A stretch of DNA of 64,000 nt from assembly GCA_034670405.1 (NCBI GenBank), contig JAXDDX010000044.1, positions 905,001-969,000 on the forward strand, given 5' to 3'. The position numbers and the translations under genes are program-made. Shown here in pieces: positions 12,187 through 22,199 of the stretch (position 1 is its first letter; every line of letters begins with the position of its first letter). Source of the stretch: Hoplostethus atlanticus (Eukaryota > Chordata > Actinopteri > Trachichthyiformes > Trachichthyidae). The notes beneath the pieces are model-generated. The model was not told where the DNA came from, did no database searches, and saw nothing but the letters and a program-made list of their open reading frames with translations.

Positions 12187-12538
12187 TGTCAGCCTGTGAG
12201 TTGATATGGAAGGTTTGGTCAGTGTTAGTTCATTGTAAAACGATATTATGAAAGTGTTAAGATGTGGCCTGTTGAAAGCAGGTGTCGGCAGGGGTCACAT
12301 GACTGTCCTAAACTGTTATTGTCCAGATGAAAGTGAAGGCCCTCACGTCTCCAGAAGTCAACAAGCATCCTTTCATAGCCAGTGGAGCGTTTATAACACA
12401 TCCATACAGTTCAGTCAGTTTCAGTAATTGCAGACAGTAAAGACAGTGGCTGTTTGCCTTTCACATCACAGTGAGGAAAGTGGGCTACCTCCAGAAAGTC
12501 GCACCTTTAGAGGGGCGTGGAGACAGTCAGGGTTTGCT

Positions 12539-12544
12539 TATAAA
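12539..12544 (+). promoter_or_regulatory. mmp21: mmp21 TATA box
   Basis: TATAAA, 62 bases upstream of the mmp21 ATG, leaves room for a transcription start near 12570 and a 5' UTR of about 35 bases. The whole promoter is confined to about 400 bp between the predicted uros 3' end and the mmp21 ATG. Confidence 0.55.
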
Positions 12545-12605
12545 GCAGTGTTCTTCTTGCTGTGATCTCACCTGTATATACTCCCAGGAGTAAACCAACG
12601 CCACG

Positions 12606-14895
12606 ATGCTGACTTTTATCCAGCTGATCATTTTCCTATTTTGGACGAGCATTAGCTCAGCTGATGCAGAGAAACTTTTCCACAATAGGGATCACTCTGA
12701 TGTGCAAATCCCTACCTCTCACCAAGCTGAGCTCATAACAGACAAGTATACAGCAGAGGTAAAACTTCTACACCTTCTTTCCAACTGTTTCTAATATTTA
12801 CACCTACACATCTACAACTACATCTACATTTTATTGCAGATTATTGGCACTAAATGTAATTCCCACCGTGTCCTGTTTAGCTATTTCTCTCTAGATATGG
12901 TTTCATCAAGCCGGTGAACTGGGAGGAGATCCAGTTTGAAGATTCAGACACGTTTTTTGATGATGACTTCTTAGAAGATGACCTGCGAGCCGGTATTCAG
13001 GAGGGGGCCTCGGCGCCTCGTTCAAGGGATGCTAAAGATGGTGATCAAGACGAGCGCAGCAGTTCAACTGAGAGCCAAGTGTTTATTTCAGGCCTCAAAG
13101 AGTTTCAGAAATTATCGGGCCTGCCAGTAACGGGTGTGTTTGATGACGCCACCAAGGTGGCTATGAACAAACCAAGATGTGGAGTCCCTGACAAGGAGAC
13201 AGAGCAAACCAGCCCTAAACATCGTATCAAACAGTAGCACCTCAGATGATGAAAACACTCTCAGTGACATGTTTAACGAGACTGTCAGTAACAACACAGA
13301 GAGTAATACAATCAGAGACATTTCTTTTACTAACTCCTCTGAAGCTGACAACATGTTACAGTTTAACGAGACAGACAGTGCGCTCACTGGCATTTCCAAC
13401 GACACCAGCATGAACCACACAGAAGACTTTTATATATTTGATCACAGTTTGGATACCACTTCTCTCGACAGCTTGCACGATAACGACACTGACAGTCAAA
13501 TGGTGAACGGCAGTGTGAACAAGCATCAGAGCGATGCACCGCAACGTCGGAAGCGTCATCTTGCCACACTTGTATCCAAAAGCAGGCGGAGGAGAGATTT
13601 GAGTGAATGGGGCTATATGGCCTTTTCTAAGAACATGTTGAAATGGAGGCTGATAGGAGAAGGCTACAGCAGTCAGCTGTCTATTGAAGACCAGAGGCAC
13701 ATCTTCCGGCTGGCCTTCAGGATGTGGAGCGAGGTGTCTCCGCTGGCGTTCGTGGAGGATACACGTTCCCCACTGGAGGATATTGACATCAGGCTTGGCT
13801 TCGGCACAGGTAGGTCTGCGCCAACATGTTTGGAACACATTGCAGAAAATGTTAATAAGGGATTTAAAAATATATATTTTTGCCAAGTGAAAAAAACGTG
13901 ATAATGCAGTGGGATTATTTCACTTGTTTCAATGTTTAAAGGTTTTTCTTGAAAAAATATCTTCAAGATGATGTCACTTGTTCCAAGTTGATTTGTAATG
14001 AAGTGAAATAGTAAAATGATCTCACCCCGGTGGAATAAAATATTCACTCACTCACTTACTCTCTCACACACTGTAAATATTCCATATTTTCCATACTTGG
14101 CAAAAAGCATTTGTCGCACCAAGGTGCATCACTCAAAGTGAAATGAAAAAAGACATCTCTCAGCTGCTCTTAAATCTTTAAATCATTCAGCTATTCTGCA
14201 ATAACAATAGACAAAGCTTTAATGTTAAAAACCAACACGTTGGGTTCATCAGGGTTCCCTATTACAACTGGCATGTTGGTTTAACATTAAAGCTTTGTCT
14301 GTTTTTATTGCAGAACAGCTGAATGATTTATAGAGTAGCTGAAAGATCTCTTATTTTCATTTCACTACTTATACTTGGACCTTGTGTCAAGCAGCGTACT
14401 ATGCTGCATTTAGATGTGGTTTAGTTCAAATTAACACAAGATACTGTATCATTTCACTGTACAAAACACAGGGAGACACCTGGGATGCAACCAGAGGTTT
14501 GATGGCACTGGTCGTGAATTTGCCCATGCATGGTTCCTGGGAGACATACACTTTGACGATGACGAACATTTCACTGCACCCAATGCTGGCAGTGGGATCA
14601 GCCTTCTCAAAGTAAGCATAGCACAATTAAAGGACTACTCAGATGGTATAGTGACTCACAAAATCCACCAGTTCAGTGATTATGACAACAGTTTTATCTG
14701 CCATCTGCCAGGTAGCAGTTCATGAGATCGGCCACGTCTTGGGCCTGCCCCACATCTACAGACCTGGCTCTATCATGCAGCCCAGCTACCTGCCCCAGGA
14801 GTCTGGCTTCGAGATGGACTGGATGGACAGGAAAGCCATACAGCACCTTTATGGTAGGAAAGTGTTTACGATGTATGAATAAAGCACCATCTAGT

Positions 14896-14948
<53 letters not shown>

Positions 14949-16276
14949 TAAATATGTCTAATTTTTCTCCACACTGGATAGGCCGAAACAAAATGACAAT
15001 GTCCTCTTCAATGTGCTTGTGTCTGACACCAGGGGGCTGTAAGGGTCGGTTCAACACGGTGTTTGACTGGATCAGAAAGGAGAGGACGCCCTATGGAGAA
15101 GTGGTCGTCCGCTTCAACACCTATTTCATGAGAGGTGGCTGGTACTGGCTGTACGAGAATAGGAGCAACCGAACACGTTACGGGGATCCAGTTGCGTTGC
15201 AGATTGGCTGGCATGGAATTCCCATGGACGGCGTGGATGCATTTGTGCACGTGTGGTCAAGGAAAAGAGATGATGTCTACTTCTTCAAAGGTAATCATAA
15301 ATCATCATAGTATATACATAAATATTTACCTCGATGTAATTCTTCAACAGAGTTTTGACTTTGACTTGTGGACAGGTACTCAGTTCTGGAGGTACGACAA
15401 CGAGAACGACCAGGCATTCAGACAGGACCCAGAGGGACACCGCTACCCCAGGCTCATCTCTGAAGGTTTCCCAGGGGTGCCCAGTCCCATTGACACAGCC
15501 CTTTATGATAGGAGAGACTCACACATCTACTTCTTCAAAAGCACTCATGTGAGAATAGCATCCTTCTCTTCACTTTGCCACGGGGGTAATGGGGACGGGA
15601 AGCCACTCTCATGTTTTTTAAGAGGACGTCGTTTGATTTTTAAAACTAGAAAGGCCAATGGATTTGAGGAGTAAGAGAAGGCCACCCAGCTGTCAGCTGA
15701 AATATAATTAAAACTACTATTTCCTTGCATTATTTTGAAAATCTAACAACACTGGCTTGTGCAGAAAAGTGGGTCTAAGAAAAGGGAGGGAGGAACATTT
15801 TGCAGTCAGTTGACGTTGGCTTGGCTTTCTAGTGTTAAATGTATCTGAATGACTGAGTACTCACTTCAATTTACTGGAGATTTGTTAGATTGTGTGATTG
15901 GAATTGATTTTTTTAATTATTATTTTCCTGTAAACAACTTTTCTAAACAATTACGGTGTAACCCCCTCAGGTGTATGCGTTTGATGTGGCAGCCAACAGC
16001 TTGGCAAGCGGCTTCCCCAAAAAAATCAGAGATGTCTTCCCTCCGGTGGCGAGTGGAGACCATCCAGATGGCAACATCGACGCTGCCTACTTCTCCTACA
16101 CCCGCAACGCCATCTTTCTCCTGAAGGGCACGCGCTTCTGGCAGGTGGCGGGCAGCCGTGATCGACGGCGCCGGCCCTTCCTGCCACGCAATGCCCTGTT
16201 GCCACATAAGGAGGTGGACCAGTACTGGTACGACATCTGCAATGTTCATCCCACTGCCCTGAGAGTCACCCGCTGA
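12606..16276 (+). CDS. mmp21: matrix metalloproteinase-21, with a one-base frame break in exon 2
   Basis: Exons: 12606-12758 (signal peptide, LFHNRDHSD), 12881-13809, 14472-14611, 14712-14853, 15033-15290, 15376-15548, 15971-16276 (TGA). The exon 2 acceptor at 12880 gives LFLSRYGF, as in other MMP21 proteins. The secreted zinc endopeptidase has a prodomain with the PRCGVPD cysteine switch (13172-13192), furin-type sites RRKR and RRRR, a catalytic domain with [11 protein letters not shown] and the Met-turn SIMQP, and four hemopexin-like repeats in exons 5-7. MMP21 acts in the left-right organiser; human mutations cause heterotaxy. The frame carrying the cysteine switch meets TAG at 13235-13237, while the rest of exon 2 is open one base later. 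The shift must lie in 13193-13234, and summed exons give 2101 nt, one over a multiple of three. All other exons are intact. The product would be about 700 aa against 569 in human, mainly because of a long Ser/Thr/Asn-rich linker. Lesion or assembly error cannot be decided here. Confidence 0.92.
14111..14391. repeat. imperfect foldback (palindromic) element in mmp21 intron 2
   Basis: The left arm contains GACAAAGCTTTAATGTTAAA; the right arm contains its reverse complement TTTAACATTAAAGCTTTGTC. Similarity continues outward through TAAATCATTCAGCT, an A-rich GTGAAATGAAAA block and a CAAGG block, giving arms of roughly 120 bp around a short centre near 14250. It is MITE-like, but I could not define a target duplication. 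Confidence 0.7.
14898..14946. repeat. (AC)n microsatellite in mmp21 intron 4
   Basis: An uninterrupted AC tract of about 24 units lies inside the 179-bp intron between exons 4 and 5 and takes up more than a quarter of it. Confidence 0.95.
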
Positions 16277-16830
16277 GAAGGGTGCAGAGGCAGGGGTTTA
16301 TTCTGCCCTGCTGATTTCTGCTGATGTGTTATACTGATTACATGTCCATCATAGTGAATCTGTTTTGTTGTTGTACTGTATTTTTTTAATTTAATGTTTA
16401 TTATCTTCATTTGATGATCTAAAAGACAATAACAACTCAATTTTGTTAGCTTGTTTTCAATGAGGTGTCATGTTAATATGTCTGACAGCTCCCCAGCTTT
16501 TCTCTGTCTCTCAATTACAGTTGCCAAGTGTATATTGGCATGAAGTAGAGGCTGGCTGAAATGATGAAGTGATTTTGAGCAGAGTAAGAAGCAACTTCAG
16601 TGTATTCATGGAATATTTATCCTGTATACATCAGAGAACGACTCTCGCCCAGCAGCGAGACAAAGGTCTAGTTTTACTCATGGAGAAGTGCCAACTAACA
16701 GCAAATCATTTTTAGCCGATCTGATTTTTTCTGTAAATGTTTATGTGCTTGTGTGAGACTGTGCTGTGGATGAACTGCTATGCTTGCAAATGGCACACGA
16801 TGTTAGGCTACTTCAATATTTGAAATATAC

Positions 16831-17025
16831 TAGTATTGTGCAAAAGTCTTAGGCACCCTAGAGTTTTTTTGGTCTTTCATGTTTATTTTTTTGTTTTCTG
16901 CATTAGTGTTTTACATTACTGCACTTTATAATACATTGTTCGATATTTAGAAACTTGTAATGTCATTATTTTTGAAAGCATCTTCGCTTTATGGATTCTT
17001 TTTACTTTTAATACAGTACTGTATC
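16831..17025. mobile_element. probable DNA-transposon fragment (AAAAGTCTTAGGCACC family)
   Basis: The block at 16831-16860 resembles the terminal repeat of a common fish Tc1/mariner-like element. The matching inverted end is not visible within 1 kb, so only one end remains. The T-rich interior runs to about 17025. Confidence 0.4.
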
Positions 17026-17177
17026 TTTAAAAGAAATGGGAGTGCTTATGCAACACACTCACATACATTGTGTATGTTGCAGCTATACATGTTTTGAAGT
17101 TCATGTCTCTAAGGCAACACATCAAAATAGACATCTGCCTACACTCTGTTGAGAGAGTAGATACAGTAGACCTACAA

Positions 17178-17281
17178 TTGGCCACTTTATTAGGTACACC
17201 TTTCTAGTACTGGGTAGGACCACCCCCCCCCCCCCCCTCTTTGGCCCCAGAACAGCCTGAAGTCTTCATGGCTTGGATTGG
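17178..17281. mobile_element. dispersed repeat fragment (CACTTTATTAGGTACACC family)
   Basis: CACTTTATTAGGTACACC, then CTGGGTAGGACC, a poly-C interruption and CCAGAACAGCCTGAAGTCTTC follow the order of an interspersed repeat I recall from fish genomes. The copy is short, lacks visible ends, and its class is uncertain. Confidence 0.45.
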
Positions 17282-19367
17282 CTTTTGGCTAGTATTTCAT
17301 TATTATTAAGTGGCCTGTAGTATATTAAAGTACAAATGATACTAGCAGCAGTAATAATGCTAGATATTATCATACTAATATTACAAAAGTAGCCCACAGG
17401 CATGTGTCTTAGCTCTATATTTACTAAATGATTTCAAGTCTCTTCTAAACTCTGTGGCTTCCTCTCATTGGGTTACCACAGATTCAGAAAAATAAGATCC
17501 CCATAACCAGTGTCAACGCCTGATGACACTGACAACAGGGGTCTCCTATCATCACCAGTGAACATCAGGCAAGTCTAAGTGCTCCAAGACATGCAGTGTA
17601 TTGCATCATTTATGTTCTAGTAGCACTAAGGGTGTTCAAATGCAGTGTCAGCATTTGTGATGGTATAAGCACAGGATGTAATTTGGGCTATTGTACATGT
17701 TAGATTAAGACTCTGGGATTCATTCCCTTTCCTTTGTAAAGAACATATGAGTAGAGGACGATGATGGTTGCTTTTCAGTTATCTCTCTTGTTTCCATGGA
17801 TTTGGAGCACAAGATGTTACTAGGAAGGAGACGCAATTATTGTCAAATCCACTTATGGCCCCATGATGAGGATGATGCGGGCCCCATGACCTTCTCCTCT
17901 TATTGGTTTGACTATCTGGGAAGCCAGAATCCAGAGAGCACATCTGCACCTAATGTATGAAGCTATGGTTTCACTCTGAATCACCCTCAGAAGCTCAGAA
18001 CCACAGCTGCCTACCAGGCAGGAAGAGATGTCATGTAGTTTGGGAAACCATGACACCGACCCCCCCCCGCGGGCTACTGCCACTGATTTAGATGTAAAAA
18101 GTAAAAGCTTTGTCAATAAAGCCTGGAGGTGGGAAATGTAGATCCAGTGATACGTTTCTTTGAATTCCTTCTTCCTACGACAGGTTGTGTTCAAACGTTA
18201 CACGCCGTATCAATCAGAAACGAAACCTCTTGAAATTGAGATCGAAGCAAAGAGATTGAACAAGGGACGGGTCTTATTCCTTAATGCTGTTCCATTTTAC
18301 CCTAATCATTTGAGCATGGTGCAAAGAAACAGACATTGATTCAGTAATCAATACGTTACTTGAGCACTCCCGTATTAATTCAGCTCATTTTAGGAGATTA
18401 AGCTCCTGGTGGGCCCCAGATAACTGGCGTTGTGCTCCAGGCGCTCCATAGGCTGTATTAATAAATTGAAGTAGAAATCAATTACAAGCAAAGTAACAAA
18501 ATGTCATGGCAAGTGGAGCCACAGAAAAAGGATGTCAGGGGGAAAAAATGTGATGAGTCTGCTCACACGCTTACCGCATGAGCCCCTCTTTCTGTCGAGG
18601 CAGTACCGGCATACAAATAAATGTGCCTTATTAATCTTCCTCTGTTGAAGACGTGCACTTGTTTTTCCTGGATCAATACTCGATGATGCTCTGTAATTTT
18701 CATGGTATGTCTGGGATTTGAGTGAACAACTAGGAGGGGGGCGTAATTGCTCGCTTCACGGGTTAACAAAAGTCCAGTCACACATTTGACACCCTCACTC
18801 CGACAGAAGTGTTCAAATGATGTCATTGCTTAAAATGTGTGTCTGATATATCATATGTTTGTCAGTGTGGTGCGTTGCTGTGTGGCTGACATATTGATAG
18901 TCTTACGTTCAGACCCGGTGCACGAGATGATGCAGTGTGATCTATTTGCTCCATACATCTGCGGCACCCTGGCGTTCCCCCATACATGGGAATCATAAAT
19001 GAATATTGCTATGCAGACATGCGTGTCCCTTGCTGCCACGGTATTACTGCTCAATGATCTGTGCTGCTGTACACCACAGGCCTCTTGGAGGAGACTAGGG
19101 AAAAAAACGAGATCAGTCACGCTGACGGATCCCGGGCCACAGCGGCCCCAGAGAGTTACCAAGACCTTCCGCGTCGTGGCGGCGGCGGGAATCCACATGG
19201 GAGGCTCTTCACCAAACAGGAGAATGGAACGAAACTCCTGCAGCACGTTAATACAGCAAACCCTGCCACCAGGATGTGAAAATAACTCGAGGTCCCGTTG
19301 CCTTATTGAGGTCCTGGAGCTGTGTGGAAAAGCATAAAATCTACAAATAAATCACCCATAGCATCTT

Positions 19368-19370
<3 letters not shown>

Positions 19371-19406
<36 letters not shown>
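19371..19406. repeat. (GT)18 microsatellite
   Basis: Perfect GT tract of 36 bases. Confidence 0.95.
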
Positions 19407-19407
<1 letters not shown>

Positions 19408-21411
19408 CAGTGCCAAGGGGTTAGTTCAACAAACTGCTGCATGTAGATAGTGGGTTGCATTTAAATGTACTGTCGGGATTCTTCACCAACATCTTAACCA
19501 AGGAACATATCGTGAGAGTACAATAGTATAATATTGCTTTAAATGTGTTCATAGACAGAGAACATTCACACAATGAATAATATTATTCACAGCTTTCCCC
19601 TGTGATAAAAGAAAAGAAAATGATGACACTGCTTTCTGCGAGTCTTATATGAGGGATGAATAGTTCCCATTTATGTGCGACTGAGGTTGTTGCATTGTTT
19701 GCTCTACTAAAAATTGTACTTTAAAAGGTCTTTAAATGTCTTTCCCAGTACATATAATAATCGCACCGCGTTGTAAAAATGGCCCATTGTAAGATTTATA
19801 CGCTGTAACACTCTTTGTCTGCCCTTGTAGAAATAGAGAGTGATTGAAGTGGTTTCAGCCAGGACAGACTCAGAGGGAAAAGGAATAAACAATCACATTA
19901 CTTCAACAGTATTGATCAGTTGCCATGGAGAGGACTCATGAGGATGGAATGGCTTCCTGCATCCCATTCCTCCTTCCCACCCTGGTGTACCTTGATATTG
20001 CCTCACATTCCCAACTCACAAAGCCCCTTCATACCCTCCGACTGAAACTCTACACTATTTGTTTTGCCCTTGTCTTGTCATCCAACAGGTCTAATGCAGT
20101 TATGTTGCTTTGTATTAGCTTGTATTGCATGGTTGGGTCATGTGGAAGGTGGGTGAATCTTGGCTTGAGTTGTGGCCTACATAACCTCGAGTCGTGCTGC
20201 CTTGTCCTGAATTGTTAAAATAAATATCAAGTCTGACACAAAGCGCACTGGCAAAAACAGCATGCAACCAGCCATCATCATGGGAGTCATGCTCTGATAT
20301 ATTTCACTGATGAACGGTATCAACAACTTGAACTACCCTCTGCCTGTTACAATGCAATAGTAGTAGTAACCACACCTACAGCCCATGCACGTATCACCAC
20401 TATATTAAAATGTAATTAGAAATACTACATAGCAACACAGGATTGTGGATCCAAGAAGGCCCAGTATATTCCTCATGTATCGAGGCGTCATATTCCTATA
20501 TGTTGCAGAAAAAGCAGCCAGCAGAGGGCGACCTCAACACATGGAGCTACTCCAACATAGTCCTCAATTGAGATTTATGGACCGACAGTCGCCAGTCTCT
20601 ATAGTCTGTTGCTCAGCGGTGCCTGGCTGGTACTTATGAAGTACTTGTAACATGTAAGGCGATCCGTTGGTGATTAATCAAACCACGTATCATCTATCAA
20701 CTATTGATTAGCATTTGCTGCAATTGTAAAAGTAAATGACATTTGAATTAAGCTGCAGCAACATCTTAAGTTAATTCTCTGGATCTGTGTTGATCAGTTG
20801 AGAGGCATGTGGTGCAGCACAGGAACATGATACCTTCATGCTTTAACTACTTTCAAAATGCAGGAAAACCGTGAGAGCAACTACAGCATGTTGTGGCTCG
20901 GTGCTTATATGTGCAATGATACTTTAATGGGCAATATTTGATGGGTAATGTGTCTTTTTTCCTAGGTATCTGTGGTATCATTGGTGGGTAGTTTCGTCAT
21001 GGTTGACTTTGTGTTGCATTTCTGTGGGTTGGTAAGAAAAGGGAAGAGAAAAAAAAAGGGGAAGTACTCCTTCCACATACTGTAAGTGGCCCCTGTTGTC
21101 AGATGTCTTCTCAACATGGAAAAAGGCTGACATGTGGTTATTTATTCTGAAGTGACAGGTTGTGGAAATAATATTTGCCGAGGTATACACCAGCAATGTA
21201 CTCTGTTTCTCTGTGCCTGAAAGGGGGCTACGCTCAGTAGAGAGTGGATCAGCATTTATTCCTCACTAATCAGCCTGGAATTCAGAATTCCCTGAAAAGC
21301 CGATTTCGAGTTGAAAGTTGTTTTGCACATTAACTCTGAGTGGCATCGTTAACAAGGCTCTGGCTTGTTTACAGTGGTTCAAAAATCAAGCAGTCTCACC
21401 TCACCCTGCAA

Positions 21412-21514
21412 GACACACACACACACACACACACAAACGAACGCACACTCGCGAACACACACACACGTGCACGAGCTCGCTCATACGTACACACACACTC
21501 GCTCGTACATACAC
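21412..21514. repeat. (AC)n and degenerate AC-rich tract
   Basis: Perfect AC repeat at 21412-21434 followed by diverged units mixed with CGAACGC, CTCGCGA and GTACAC interruptions. It produces the spurious His/Thr-rich frames in this region. Confidence 0.85.
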
Positions 21515-22199
21515 ATCTCTTCCTCACTCTTCCTCCTGCTTCTCTTCATGCCCTCAGATAAAGAAGTTAGGGATTAAAAGAGAAAAACACTGACTGATGC
21601 CTTCGCCGCTGACTGCCTCTCAATTTCACATTCAAATCAATATTTCAAAAGGTTTATCATCAAATAGTTTTCAAGCAAAGTGCTCCTCGCCGCGGATCTT
21701 TAATGTTGGGAGAGGTAAATAGGATTTGGAATTCCTTTCATGCCGTCATTATACCATGGAGGAAAAAGAAACTCTCTTTGTGTGATGGGGAGGGGGGGGG
21801 GGGAGAAACGGTGTAAGTCTGCAGTAAAAACAGACTCTCCGAGACGACGAGAGAACAAGTATCCTTGACTCCATCCCCCGCTATCCCCCCATGGTTTATA
21901 CTTGTAAGCAGGAGTCTCTCCGCCGAATGGAAATACAGTAATTACTCGTCTTCTGTTGAGAAGAGTCCACGTATCAAACAGGCCTAGTCTGAATCACGCC
22001 AGTGTAATTAAGTATTGTGTAGCCTCATGCATTATGCAGCCCTGAGTTATTGACTAAATACCTGATAAACACATAGCGGGGGTGTCGGAGGGGATGTGTG
22101 TGTACCAACAAACACACAGTCAAGCCCACTCGTTTGTTCCACGCAGCATCTCTGTACGTGGCAGTGGGAGAGGAATGACTAGGTCCTCTCTCTCACCCC

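Larger units (their letters stand above)
16277..18500. other. mmp21 3' flank with repeat relics
   Basis: By eye there is no AATAAA or ATTAAA in the first 600 bases after the mmp21 stop, so the 3' end is undefined. GTGCAAAAGTCTTAGGCACC at about 16838 and GGCCACTTTATTAGGTACAC at about 17180 match sequences I recall as interspersed repeats in fish genomes, each truncated here. Poly-C occurs at 17223-17237. The part from 18360 to 18500 is AT-rich and non-repetitive. No exon is recognised. Confidence 0.5.

Noticed and set aside
13170..13240. A tiny intron as explanation of the mmp21 frame change
   Set aside because: Candidate GT and AG pairs would give an intron under about 45 bases, with no polypyrimidine tract or branch site, and would fall inside otherwise coding sequence.
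13356..13886. 176-codon open frame antisense to mmp21 exon 2
   Set aside because: Shadow of the strongly supported sense exon; no independent features.
14894..14961. His/Thr-repeat frames
   Set aside because: Translation of the (AC)n microsatellite in mmp21 intron 4.
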